A DNA stretch of 64,000 nucleotides, taken from NCBI GenBank assembly GCA_029990175.1, contig JARKIP010000017.1, positions 32,971,001 through 33,035,000 of the forward strand. Reading direction: 5' to 3'. The DNA comes from Petunia secreta (lineage: Eukaryota; Streptophyta; Magnoliopsida; Solanales; Solanaceae). The first letter of the stretch is position 1. Each line of letters begins with the position of its first letter. A program made the position numbers and the translations under genes. The notes under the pieces were generated by a model. The model saw nothing but the letters and a program-made list of their open reading frames with translations. It was not told the origin of the DNA and did not search any database. Below are positions 33,324 through 44,782 of the stretch, piece after piece.

Positions 33324-34047
33324 TTACAAATGTTCAGAAAAATAAATTATTACACTCATTAGGGAAAAAGCAATAAATAATATATCACTGTCTATTTTGA
33401 GCCAGAGGGCAAGTTGTCTTTTATAGTCGGGTCGCTTACAATTTGAACATTTATTTCTTCTCTTCTTGGACGTAAATGATACACTGATGGATGGAATGTG
33501 CTGAACTCTTTTCCTGCCCTTTTTGGTAAATGTCTTACATGTACAGGTTCTTTTATCTCCCACGAAGGCACCAGGATGGTGGCTCGTAGCCTTCTCATCA
33601 TTCTTGTACGAGAGTGATTTTCCAGTACCATCTCCAATAATATTGCTGGACTCAACCATTTGATCATCAGCTGCTATGGGAGATGTTGCAACAACATTTG
33701 AAGCTGCGGCGGACCTCTCGACCCACGAAATATAAAGAATATGCCTACTACCATTACCGTCTATATCTAGAAGGTATATGCGGAGATCACTGTCATTCCT
33801 AATGAACGAAGGAGCTATTTTTCCCCCAGCAGGCGCAACACTAAGCATATAACTAATAGATACATCGCCGCGATCACAAGTTAATTGTCTGCATTCAATG
33901 ACGCTGTCAATCAACTCGCCAGATTTACCCTCCAATTTCAATGCAATAGGTACTGTTGAACTAGTATTGGAATGCCAAGACTAGCACTTAGGCGTCTCTA
34001 CCCATTTCCCATAGTAATCAGCACCCACTACTGCATAGCACCCCATA
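33324..34047 (-). pseudogene. MULE transposase remnant: N-terminal domain joined to C-terminal zinc-finger region
   Basis: The minus-strand frame starts near 34,047 (MGCYAVVGADYYGKWVETP), meets a TAG just after this, and stays open from 33,941 to 33,324. It has the N-terminal block ISYMLSVAPAGGKIAPSF followed by RNDSDLRIYLLDIDGN, typical of plant MuDR-type N-terminal (PB1-like) domains. About 90 residues later it goes straight to TCTCKTF (SWIM-finger-like) and KKRRNKCSNCKRPDYKRQ, a degraded CCHC knuckle with its His and last Cys replaced. The DDE catalytic core of several hundred residues is missing, so this is an internally deleted, non-functional copy. Confidence 0.5.
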
Positions 34048-34689
34048 ACAGCTCTATTTACTGATATATGAACAAGTCAATAATAATATACTGAAACAGG
34101 TCGATGAACAAAAACAGAGTTCTAATGGAACTAAAGAATAGTTGTTCTAATAGAACAAAAATAATGGCGGATATGATAAAGTAGCTTACCAGCTCAATAA
34201 AACACTTCGTATAGCACGACGAAGTTGATATTAACTCGATTCGAAGTAATTGCACCCACCATAATAGACAGATTAGAACCTTTTGAAATTGAAATTTTAA
34301 AAGCTTCCCACAACCATAAATCAATAAATGAGAGCAAACTAAAGATGGGAATCAGATTTCTGATAGCTATGGAAAAAAATGGTTGGATTTGGGCCCTGAA
34401 ACGAGGTTCAGCTGAAGAAGAGGGCAATGGAGGCGGCTGGAACGAGAGGAGGGGGGAATAGAGCGGCAAATTTTGGAGGGGGGATGAAGTCTTTTTTGGT
34501 AATTGGCCAAAGTGTAATATTTCAAACTTAGAGGGTTGGGATGTGTAGGTAGTTTTTTGGTGTAATTAAGTCTTAATCGTGATTAAAAAGAGGAGGTCAT
34601 CTAGCAAATTTTTAAAACTTTGAGGTTATTTTTTTAATTGAATACTTGTGGGAGGTCAAGGAGCAAAAAGCCCCTAGTTACTTTCCGTT

Positions 34690-34791
34690 CCTTCACACTT
34701 CACTTTTAACCTAAAAGACCTAATATTCTCTTAATTCATTCCTCTTTCTTTCTCTAACTCTTACTAATAGAGAAACCCTAGCAGCTGAAAT
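34690..34791 (+). promoter_or_regulatory. 5' leader of the MADS-box pseudogene
   Basis: A CT-rich leader (CCTCTTTCTTTCTCTAACTC) and GAGAAACCCTAGCAGCTGAA directly precede the MADS start codon at 34,792. This is the usual pyrimidine-rich 5' UTR composition of plant genes. No clear TATA box was identified. Confidence 0.4.
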
Positions 34792-34827
34792 ATGGGAAGG
34801 GGAAAGGTTGTGATCCGAAGGATCGAT

Positions 34828-34832
34828 AACAC
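34828..34832. repeat. Target-site duplication AACAC (left)
   Basis: Identical to 40,835-40,839. Both lie within the MADS-box first exon. Confidence 0.9.
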
Positions 34833-35732
34833 AGTAGACAGTGAAATTTTATTGAATTAAATAATGTAGCTATTTATTAAATTCAAAACATATTAGTCAA
34901 AATAAATTAAATAGGCTAGTATAATTAGATTGGATTTAATAAAAGTCCAATTTTATTAGGCTACAAATGATAAGCCCACTTTATTAGCCCAAAGCTAAAA
35001 AGCCCAAACCAATGCCACGTGCCAAGTGACGTGGCGCCAAGTCAAATGAAAGAGCCAATAGGATCATGTCATATGCCAAATGACGTGGCAATCCAAGTGA
35101 CGTCCAAAAGACCAATAAATATGTGCCACGTGGACAAGTGACATGTTCTAGCCAATAAAATGCAGCCTTGTCACTGCTTAAATCTGACAGGCCGGTCCAC
35201 GGGCCTTGGTCTGTTAGGGTTTCTTGGTGGCTACTCCACCTCACATCTATATAAAGGGGCAAAATCTCTCATTTTGGTAATCAGAAATCAGAGGAAGAAA
35301 CTCATAACAAGAAGTAATAAGGAGCTCGTGGATCAAAGGCTACAAATTGCTATAAATCTTCAAGGAGTTATTTATTTCTCTACAAGTTCAAGGAGTTATT
35401 TATTTCTCTACAAGTTCATCAAGAGGAAGATTCAAGATCAAGCTTAACGGCCCTTGGATTTATCTCTACAAATTCATTATAAGGAAGATTCAAGATCAAG
35501 CTCAAAAGCCCTTGGATTTATTTCTACAAGTTCATTATAAGGAAGATATTCAGGATCAAGCTCAAAAGCTCTTAGATTTCTACTTGTAATATTTATAGTT
35601 GAAAAGACGAATCAGAGGAATTATAGAGATTGTACTAGTCATCATATATATTGAAATCAAATACTACAGTTGTTACAATATCTTCTTGTCTTGATTATTT
35701 ATTTATTTCTTGACACGAATTTACTTGTTACA
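34833..35732 (+). repeat. 5' LTR of the gag-only element
   Basis: It begins AGTAGACAGTGAAATT, with the expected initial T replaced by A, and ends CTTGTTACA. TATATAAAG at 35,248-35,256 is a good core promoter. It is 86 bp longer than the 3' LTR, mainly because a 30-bp and a 59-bp block near 35,366-35,510 are duplicated in tandem. Confidence 0.88.
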
Positions 35733-35753
35733 ATTTTTGGCACGCCGGGTGGG
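35733..35753 (+). other. Primer-binding-site-like block
   Basis: The TTTTTGGCACGCCGGGTGGG block directly follows the 5' LTR end, the position of a PBS. The tRNA partner is not assigned. Confidence 0.5.
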
Positions 35754-35798
35754 AGAATCTCTACCTCTCATCTCTTCTTTTCAAATCAAAAGAATTTT

Positions 35799-37322
35799 AT
35801 GATGCCCCAAAAGAAGTTCAACTTCAAATCAAGTGTTGCTAATTCTAAAAATGGATTGGAAGTCTCCATGGAGATTATTAGTCAAATCAAAAGGAACAAA
35901 GTTGAAATGTTGGGACAACATGTTCTTTGAGCACTGTCCAATTCAACACAAGATTCTAGACCATCTTCTCGAAAAGTAGTGAGAACCTCTTCATATATGC
36001 TAGAACAGGGAAACAACATAGCGGAGGTGGTCGAAGGAACTCTAGCTAGACTTCGTGAGTCAAAAAATTATTTCATGCAAAAAGTTGATGGTGTTGCTCC
36101 TCCATCCAAGTTCTATCCAAGAGATGATCCATATTATTCCTCTTCATATATGATTGTTATGCAAGTAATGACAATTGAAGCTTCCACCATTGAAGAACAA
36201 CATGCAAGTTTGACCAAAGCAATTGATGGCTTAACAAACTATGTCAAAGATCAAGAAGCTCGCATCAACAAGATTGAAGGAATGATGGAGGGAGAATCTA
36301 GCCATGCGCCAGGGAAACGTGTTGAAGTTCAACAGATAATTAATACTCAAGCGAAGCAAGCAACACCTGCTATAGAAATCCAAGTTTCTGCTGATGAGGT
36401 GATTCCAATTGATCAACTAAAGGAGATCATTATAGAGAGAATCAAGGATAAGAACGAGGTTGCTTCCAAGTCTTCTCTTGCATATGTGAAGCCATACACT
36501 ACAAGGATTGATAGCTTAAAAATGCCTGCTTGATATCAACCCCCAAAATTCCAACAATTTGACGGCAAAGGAAATCCAAAAAAATATATGGCACACTTTG
36601 GTGAAACATGCAACAATGCTGGAACATATGGTGACTATCTTGTCAAGTAGTTAATTCGTTCTCTTAAGGGAAATGCTTTTGATTGGTATACGGACCTTGA
36701 GTCTAGTTCCATTGATAGTTGGAAAGAGTTGGAGCACGATTTTCTCAATCGCTTTTACAGCACAAGGCGTACGGTGAGCATGATAGAATTCACGAACATT
36801 TTCTGATTGATTGAAAGTAGCAAGGAAAGACAAGCAAAAACTTTGTTGGCTCAAGAGATAGCATCCCGACTGGCTAGCGATGAGGGGAAAAGAATCCCAA
36901 TGTATGGTCCATGCATCCTGGCTCCCGAGACTCTTTCATAGAATTCCAACAATTTCTCCCGCTCACGCCAACGAAAGGAAGAATCGGTTATTGATTTCAT
37001 AAATCGGTGGAGGAATACAAGTCTCAATTGTAAAGACAGACTCAGCAAAGCTTCAGGGATAGAGATTTGCATTCAAGGTATGCATTGGGGGCTCCGCTAG
37101 ATCTTGCAAGGCATAAAGCCTATTACTTTTGAAGACTTGGCTACGCGTGCTCATGATATGGAGTTAAGCATAGCCTCCAGCGGAAATGAAGGAGCATCTA
37201 TCTATGAACCTCGTAAAATAAAACACACGCAAGAATCCGCGAAAAGGGGCAAGTTTACATCTGATGATGAAATAGAAGAGTCCATGCCAGACAAATCAAA
37301 ACGAAATTTGACTTTGAAATAA
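35799..37322 (+). pseudogene. Ty3/gypsy gag (capsid) remnant
   Basis: One frame runs from ATG 35,799 with in-frame stops at 35,928 (TGA), 36,531 (TGA) and 36,648 (TAG), and is shifted after about 36,800. Capsid blocks are PPKFQQFDGKGNPKKYMAHF, LIRSLKGNAFDWYTDLE and LNRFYSTRRTVSM. They are followed in another frame by the IDFINRW-like region and by LQGIKPITFEDLATRAHDME (about 37,104 onward), the conserved retrotransposon-gag order. Residual frames to about 38,006 may be the gag C-terminus. The protein would assemble capsids. This copy is dead. Confidence 0.8.
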
Positions 37323-38129
37323 ATACAAGAAAAAGAGTACCCCTTCTTGGATTCTGATGTTCCAGCTATGTTTAACGAACTCCTCGAGCTGGACCTCATC
37401 AAGCTACCTGAAATGAAGTGACCCAATAAAGTTGGAAGGACTGAAGATCTAAATTACTGCAAGTATCATCGACTGGTTGGTCATCCTATGGAAAATGCTT
37501 CATCTTTAAAGAGAAAGTCATGGACTTAGCATACAAGGAATCATCTTTCTAAAAGAATAACAAATGAGTGCCAACCAAGTATCAATCATTTTTGGCTCAT
37601 TTGATCCTGCGTCCGTCCACAATTTTTTGAATGATGTGGCGAAAAAGTATCAACACTACCAATGGCACTCAAATTTAAAAGCTCTGAACATGTTGTTTCT
37701 AGCATATTCCTAGTTGGCCTTACAAAAAAGGATGCAATGGAAAAATATCGATCATCAAAAGTAAACGAAGCACAAATCAAACAACCCAGCAATGAAGGTT
37801 GGATTCTTATAATTCAGCGAAAGTGCCGCAAAATTGACTCATGTAGAGAATCCACAAAGGAAAACCAAATTAATTCAAAGAACCAAAGAACTCCAAAGCA
37901 GTTAACAAAGGCACAAGTGGGGGCAAAAATACTACCAAAGGGCACGTCATTCTATAATATTGGAAGACTTTCTGCCAAGATGGTTCCATGCGAAATATTC
38001 ATGTGATGATACCAAGACTTCATAAAATAATATTGATGGAGGAGAGATGACATATGAAACCCCACCATCCTTATGGCTTATAACTCTATAAGGGCTCGCC
38101 AAATCTCCACATAAATGAATGGATGCAAG
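37323..38129 (+). other. Degraded gag C-terminal region of the gag-only element
   Basis: Broken frames continue the gag wording (for example YPFLDSDVPAMFNELLELDL, and DLNYCKYHRLVGHPMENA, a remnant Zn-ribbon-like C..H pattern). No protease or RT motif was found. Confidence 0.5.
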
Positions 38130-38820
38130 ATAATATGCTCCTTGACGTACGAGCCTAAACTGCATGTTAATAAGCTCCTTGATGCACAAGCCTAAACTGC
38201 AAGTTAATAAGCTCCTCGATGCACGAGCCTAAGCTGCAAGTTACTAGGCTTCTTAATGCATGAGCCTAAACTGTATGACACGAAGCTCCTCAAAGTCGAG
38301 AAAAATGTCAAGGTTACAAAGCTCCTCAAATTCGAGCTAAGTCTTCAAGTTGCAAAGCTCCTCAAATTCGAGCCAACTCTTCAAGTTACAAAGCTTCTCA
38401 AATTCGAGCTAAATCTTTAAGTTGCAAAGCTCCTCAAATTTGAGCCAAGTCTTTAAGTTGCAAAGTTTATTAAATTCGAGCTAAGTCTTCAAGTGTAAAT
38501 ATACTCAAATTTGACTTAAATCTCCATGTTGAAAAGCTCGTCAAGTTTGAGGCAAATCTTAAAGTGCTGAGGCTCCTCAAATTTGAGCTAGACTGCATGT
38601 GAGGAAGCTTGTCAAATTTGAGCTATATATATGAAAATCATGAAGCCCCTCAAATTCGAGCAAGATATCAAACTTTCCAAGTTTCTCAAACACGAGCTAA
38701 GTCTTCAAGTTGTAGAGCTTCTTCAAGTTAAATCATCAAGTTGTAAAGCTCCTCAAATCCGAGCCAAATATTCAAGTTGATACGCTCCTTGACGGATGAG
38801 CATAAACTACAAGTTACTCC
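38130..38820 (+). repeat. 36-38 bp tandem repeats in the gag-only element
   Basis: About 15-18 diverged copies of two linked unit types: AAGCTCCTCAAATTCGAGCT then AAGTCTTCAAGTTGC (36 bp), and AAGCTCCTTGATGCACGAGC then CTAAACTGCAAGTTA (37-38 bp). The word CTCAAATTCGAG forms a short dyad in many units. Confidence 0.85.
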
Positions 38821-38844
38821 TAGCCCAAGAGTTTAAACTGTGCA

Positions 38845-38970
38845 CGACGCAAAAAAAAAAGTCTGCTAGGTTGAAAACCTCAAAAGAGGCTGCCTGGGCA
38901 AAAGTTAGGACACAAAAAAAAAATGTCTGCTAGGTTGAAAATCTTGAAAGAGGCGGCCTAGGCAAACGTT
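38845..38970 (+). repeat. Two-copy tandem duplication (about 65 bp)
   Basis: Both copies carry A-rich tract, GTCTGCTAGGTTGAAAA, then AAAGAGGCKGCCTRGGCAAA and GTTAGGA. Confidence 0.75.
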
Positions 38971-39339
38971 AGGAGAAAATATCCACTTGCACCGAGCTAC
39001 GTAATGACTTGATCCTCTTCATCGATGTGCGTAGGCAGCTTAGAGTTTCATTCTAAATTCAGTCACATAAAATACAAAAAGGTGGGTTCGGTATGATGTG
39101 ATGATGCCATGTTGATCCCTTCACATGTGAAGGAAAATGAAGAGAGTGATTTCCCATTTCTTACTCCACAAATCTATTTGGAATATCAAGTTTTATTATC
39201 AAAGCTTGCAACCCCAAGCAAAAGGGTGGATTATTAGCAGCTTGTTTTAGATTCCGAAGTTAAGATCAAAGCATTATTTGAGACAAATTAAATGAATATT
39301 TGAAAATTTGAAGTCTAGTTTTTTGAAATCCAAACGGCT

Positions 39340-39910
39340 TACAAGACAGATGCATATTCATTAAGTTACACTTATTCTGGTGAAGCCATACAAAGCTTGA
39401 AGCCTGAAAGTTACAGGAGTTAAAAGATGTCTCGAAAAATTTATCTACAACGTTTTTCAAGGTGTCTGATTGTCAATTTAGGATATGTTATTAATATTGA
39501 AATTAAATTTCTGTCAATTCAAGCGGATGTGATTCAGATGCATATTTGACAAGCTATGAATATTTTGAATAAGCTGCGCAAATCAGCAAGTCTGGACGAG
39601 ATAGAAATTAAAGGTTGATTTTAAAAATTCATCTAAAATAATTTTCGAGATGGATACATCTGAATTTTGGATATATTTTAGCTCTTGAAGCCTATTTCTA
39701 GAAAGTTAAACGTCTTGAGATTCAGACTCATCTTCGACAAGCTATGAATATTTTGCCTAAGCTGCACAAATATACAAGTTTGGACGAGATAGAAATTAAA
39801 GGTTGACTTCAAAAAAAAATTCATCTAGAACAATCCTGAAGGTTGATACATCTGCATTTTGGATACATTTTAGCTCAAGAAGTCTAGTTTCAGCGGGAAC
39901 GAATAGCATG
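39340..39910 (+). repeat. About 188-bp tandem repeats, roughly three copies
   Basis: AAGCTATGAATATTTTG occurs at 39,551 and 39,739 (offset 188). The linked word GACGAGATAGAAATTAAAGG and the block ATACATCTGNATTTTGGATA repeat with the same period. The most upstream copy is more diverged. Confidence 0.75.
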
Positions 39911-40020
39911 CAGTTTGGAGTCTCACACCTCGAGAGCCACATGAACAAAGAAATTACTTCAAGTCTAGTCTTCAAGTGTCAGTAAGTCTGACCCTGACAA
40001 GCCTTGAAGTAGGGGGCATT

Positions 40021-40834
40021 TGTAGACAGTGAAATTTTATTGAATTAAATAATGTGGCTATTTATTAAATTCAAAATATATTAGTCCAAATAAATTAAAT
40101 GGGTTAGTATAATTGGATTGGATTTAATAAAAGTCCAATTTCATTGGGCCACAAATAATAAGCCCACTTTATTAGATCAAAGCTAAAAAGCCCAAACCAT
40201 GCCACGTGCCAAGTAACGTGGCGCCAAGTCAAATGAAAGAGCCAATAGGATCATGTCATATGCCAAATGATGTGGCAATCCGAGTGAAGTCCAAAAAACC
40301 AATAAATATGTGCCGTGTGGACAAGTGACATGTTCTAGCCAATAAAATGCAGCCTTGTCACTGGTTAAAGCTGATTGGCCGGTCCACGGGCCTTGGCCCG
40401 TTAGGGTTTCTTGGTGGCTACTCTACCCCACATCTATATAAAGGGGCCAAATCCCTCATTTATGATAATCAGAAATCAAAGGAAGAAACTCATAACAAGA
40501 AGCAATATGGAGCTCGTGGATCAAAGGCTACAAATTGCTATAAATCTTCAAGGAGTTATTTATTTCTCTACAAGTTCATCAAGAGGAAGATTCAAGATCA
40601 AGCTCAAAAGCCCTTGGATTTATTTCCACAAGTTCATTATACGGAAGATATTCAGGATCAAGCTCAAAAGCCCTTAAATTTCTTCTTGTAATATTTATAG
40701 TTGAAATGATGAATCAGATGAATTATAGAGATTGTACTTCTCATCATATATATTGAAATCAAATACTACAGTTGTTACAATATCTTCTTGTCTTGATTAT
40801 TTATTTATTTCTTGACGCAAATTTACTTGTTACA
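40021..40834 (+). repeat. 3' LTR of the gag-only element
   Basis: It begins TGTAGACAGTGAAATT and ends ACTTGTTACA, preceded by a G-rich tract (AGTAGGGGG, 40,008-40,016). Confidence 0.9.
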
Positions 40835-40977
40835 AACACATCTAGCCAAGTGACTATCTCTAAGAGAGTAAATGGATTGTTGAAAAAAGCTAAGGAACTA
40901 GCAATTTTTTGTGATGCACAAGTTGGATTGATCATTTTCTGCAGCACTGGGAAACACTATGAATTTTCTAACACAAG

Positions 40978-42083
40978 GTAATGTTTTATGTTTCATAGTA
41001 TTTCATTTTGTTGTCGGTGTCGCAGGACCCGGACTTACAACCGCCGAAGGTTGTCAACTCATTACCACTCGCCCAAAATTTATATTGTCTGTGTAGGTCA
41101 TACTCTGCTATACCTTTGACGAAACTCCTAACTTCACTTGGTGAAAAATGTTCTTTTTTCGAATCCCATTTTGTGGATGTTGGCAAGCACTCGGTAAGAC
41201 TTTGAGTGTTTAATTTGCTTTTTGCCTTATTTTCCAATACCATCAACTTGCAATTGAATAATATCCCAAACCATATGCAGTCTTCTCTCCATTTCTGATA
41301 ATAACAAACAAGAAAACATGAACTCTGAAAGAATACATCTTGTGTTTTTATAAATACTTTAGGTAGCTAGCTTGAGGATCTTTTTCTTGGCTTGTTTGCT
41401 AATTAAGATCATGAGCAAATACCATATATCCACTAACACCATGACAGCTTATTTAATCACTACATGAATTTATAAAGCTTAAATCCATATTCGTGTCCAT
41501 ATAAACAAGACCTTGAATCAGTTCTATATACTGATACCTAAATTCCTAAATAGGAAAGAAGAGGAAAAAGTTTCAAATTCAGTTGTTTTTCTTTAGGACA
41601 GTCAGAAATAGCGCATTTCTGCCTAATTAAGTCAGATACATAATATGGTGATGGTGTAATTTGTCGATGACAAAGTATACGAAAAAATTGATGAACTGGG
41701 CAAGCGTTTGGTGCATTTAAAATGAACATGCTTAACCTAATTAGTCTCTCTTAATCATAAAATACAACTGATAAAACCTTGATAAGACTTGTTAGGAGTT
41801 GGACAAAATAACATGATATATTTACTCACTCTTACTATGGTAAATGACTTATTACTCTATCTAAGCCTTGTTAGTTTAAAAGAATTTAACGATACACACT
41901 GATGCTGAAAAGAACTTATTTACGGGTAGCAAATTCAACTTTTCATGAATAATAATCTATATAGTTATCTTTATATGACCTAATGGGGTACAAATTTTTT
42001 TAAAAATTTAGCATCAATGCACAGAATTTAAATTCATCTTAAAATATAATGTTGCATGCGTAGAACTTACTATTTACTATATA
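40978..42083 (+). other. MADS pseudogene intron 1, segment before the Sirevirus
   Basis: It begins GTAATG. It is AT-rich with no element or gene recognised. Confidence 0.5.
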
Positions 42084-42088
42084 GTTTG
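42084..42088. repeat. Target-site duplication GTTTG (left)
   Basis: Identical to 51,795-51,799 flanking the Sirevirus. Confidence 0.9.
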
Positions 42089-42899
42089 TGTTAGCTTGGA
42101 TAAGCTTTGAGTTTTGACTGATGATTAAGGAACGGATTCAAAGGACTTGTTCCTTTGAATCACTACAGCTAAATAGATAATTCATGCAAAATCATTTAAG
42201 CTGAGATATTGTTAATTATCCTTAGACTAATGTTTATCTTGATAATTATGCAGGTCTAAACGTGATATGAAAAGATTGCATAAATAATGGATAAGAGCTA
42301 AAAGATTCGGATGCTTAAAGTGAAGAGTTCAATTAGGACTCAAACTCCTGGGAGCTTTGGAGTTCTAATTGCTCAAGACTTCTTGGTTGCTGAAGCTATA
42401 AAACGAGGAGCATATCAACCATTGAAATATGCACAAATACAGAGAGAATCGAGCAAAGCATTAAAAGAGTCATTATCTTATTTGTGTAATCAGTAAGCTA
42501 CAGGGAACTAAGTAAGAACCTGTTCCTTAGATTGAGTCTTGTAAAAGTTCAGTCTTAGTTCAACTGTAGTAGGTATTATCGAGTTGTATCTTTTTAGTTC
42601 AAGTCGAGCACTTGACAAAGCTTCACTGATCGTGAAAGAGGTCACTAAAGGATTAGAGTTAGTCCTAGGTTAGTAAGAAGGTAGTCTTGTAACCAAGTGG
42701 GTCTTTTACATAGTGAAGTTGAAATTCTACTTGGAAGAGTAGGTCGTGGTTTTTTGATCCCGAGTTCAAGGGATTTTTCCACGCTAATATTGGGTGTTCA
42801 TTTACTTACAGTTTTAATTTTGCATATAATATAGTAAAGGAACACATTTAAAGGAACTGGTCCTTAAAACAGTAAAGTGGTGTATATTGGAAAATAACA
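42089..42899 (+). repeat. 5' LTR of the Sirevirus
   Basis: It starts TGTTAGCTTGGATAAGC and ends GGAAAATAACA. It contains a 27-bp palindrome (42,135-42,161, 11-bp arms GATTCAAAGGA/TCCTTTGAATC) and a 61-codon ORF (42,311-42,496) that is also open in the 3' LTR. Confidence 0.93.
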
Positions 42900-42901
42900 A
42901 T

Positions 42902-42913
42902 TGGTATCAGAGC
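42902..42913 (+). other. Primer-binding site
   Basis: TGGTATCAGAGC two bases after the 5' LTR, complementary to initiator-Met tRNA as in most plant copia elements. Confidence 0.85.
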
Positions 42914-42948
42914 GGGTTATCCTTGAAAAGGCTAACACCTAGGATTAG

Positions 42949-44700
42949 ATGAGTACATCACGAGAGAACAGTGAGGGTCAGTCAATAGTTAGAGCACCTT
43001 TGTTCAATGGAAAATATTATTCATGGTGGAAGGAAAGGATGCGAGATCATCTTCAAGCTGAGGACTATGAATTATTGGACATAGTGACTGAAGGTCCCAT
43101 GATTCCAATGAAGAAGGATGCTGAGGGAAATGATGTTCCCAAAACTAGAAAAAAATGCAATGCTGAAGACATAAGGCAATGGGAAAAGAATGCAAAAGCT
43201 AGGAAGTGGCTTGTTGGTGGACTCAGTCCTAACGAGTGCACTAGAGTTAGAGGGTATACCACTGCAAAGGAAATTTGAGATGCTCTACAAGTTGCACATG
43301 AAGGAACAAATCAGGTAAAAAGGTCTAGAGGTACACTTCTTTCTGCTGAATATGAAAGTTTTAAAATGAAAGAAGAAGAATCAATCTCTGAAATATATAC
43401 TAGATTTAATGCCATTACACCTGAACTTATTTCTTTGGGAAGAGTTTTAACTGTGGAAGATAGAGTAGAAAAGATCCTAACTAGGGTTCTTCCAGATTCT
43501 TGGGAGATCAAAGCTTGTGCTATCATAGAAAGTAAGGATCTGACCACCTTATCCTTAGATGAGCTTATAGGTAATTTAAAGACTTATGAACTAAGGAAAA
43601 AGGTTGAAAACATAGGAGTACCAGTTAAAATTGAACCTAATCTAGCCTTGACTACTGCTGATAAGCCTATCGATGATAAGAAACTGGTCCTTATCGCTAA
43701 AAGTGTTCAAAAATATTTGAATAAGAAAAAGGGGATTAGTGGACAGGGTAGGTCTTCTAACATGAAACAGGCTAGAGAATGCTTCAAATGTGGCAGCATG
43801 GAGCACTACATCAGCAACTGTCCAATCATGGAAGGAGAATAGAGGAAGAGATATATTGAGGAAAGGAAAAAGGCTAGGGAACAGGTCCGTAAGAAAAGTG
43901 GAAATCCCAAAGCAATGGTTGCAGGATGGCAAGATAGTGAGGATGAAGTTTCTGATGATGATCTGGATGAGGATCTTGCTCTAATGGCTCTTGAAGACTC
44001 AGCTAATGAAGAAGATGCCGACGTATTTGTTTCTAAACTTAGACAAGATGTGAAAAACATGCCTAGAGAGAAATTAGTTAAAGTATTTCATACTGTGTTA
44101 AATGAGTTTAGATCTCTAAGGGATGGCAAACATCAACTGCAGATGAAATTGATAATTTAGGAGCAGATTTGAAAAGAAAGATTAGCATGCTTGAGGACCA
44201 GGTCCTCACACTTGAATAAACTGTTCAGGAATTAGAAAATGTTAAAACAGTTGAAAATGGTAAAGGCATTGCTAATTCTCATCAGATCATTGCTGAAGAG
44301 AAACTGAAAGTCACAGTTGATGAATTGTGCAAGAAAGATGAAACGATAAGATCTTTGGAAGAGGACTTGGTTAAAACTAAAATGGAGTTAGGAAAAACTG
44401 TAAAATGAAACAAGTGATCTGAAGCATTAGAATGGTTACAGAAAAATTATAGTAGTAGCAGGAAGGGTATTGGATTCATGAAAGCACAGTCTTCATCCAA
44501 ATGGGATCCAAAGAGTAAGTACTTATCACTTCCTGAAAACTGGCTATGCACTCATTGTGGGAACACTGGTCACTTGAAAGAAAATTTCCAATCTTTAAAA
44601 ATGGCGCACAGTGGAATAGGTCCTACAAACCAGTTCAAAACTCTGTATGAAAGAAAACTGTTTACCGAAAGAAACCATTACCATTCTGGGCTAGGAGAGA
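42949..44700 (+). pseudogene. Sirevirus gag, broken
   Basis: The frame starts at ATG 42,949. LFNGKYYSWWKERMRDHL is the typical copia capsid start. A TGA at 43,276 replaces a codon in KEIWDAL-like context, and the frame continues to 43,842 with the knuckle CFKCGSMEHYISNC (about 43,780-43,821). Another stop follows, then a long acidic/coiled-coil region (DSEDEVSDDDLDEDLAL) to 44,160. After a frameshift a second knuckle CTHCGNTGHLKENF (about 44,548) has its last Cys replaced by Phe. Two knuckles and a coiled-coil extension are Sirevirus traits. Confidence 0.85.
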
Positions 44701-44782
44701 TCTGATTCATCATTTTTCTCAAGGAATAGAACCCAAACTAGTTTGGGTTCTTAAAATTACTAGTTTTCTTTTACAGGCTAGA

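Larger units (their letters stand above)
31360..34620 (-). mobile_element. Tentative MULE-derived region
   Basis: The left edge (31,340-31,410) and the inverse of the right edge (34,560-34,625) both contain ATGACCTC followed by T-rich sequence and a GATTAA/ACTTAAT word, hinting at degenerate terminal repeats. The region holds a MULE transposase remnant (33,324-34,047), a B3-like gene and a small ORF. Boundaries and TSD are not established. Confidence 0.25.
34833..40834 (+). mobile_element. Gag-only LTR retrotransposon (TR-GAG / LARD type)
   Basis: The element is 6,002 bp with LTRs of 900 and 814 bp and an exact 5-bp TSD. A PBS-like block follows the 5' LTR and a G-rich tract precedes the 3' LTR. 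Only a Ty3/gypsy-type gag (35,799-37,322) is recognisable. Protease, RT, RNase H and integrase are all absent. The 3' half is filled with tandem repeats (38,130-39,910). It must depend on an autonomous partner for movement. Confidence 0.88.

Noticed and set aside
38130..38820. 36-38 bp repeats considered as CRISPR
   Set aside because: Contiguous degenerate tandem repeats without spacers, inside a plant retroelement.
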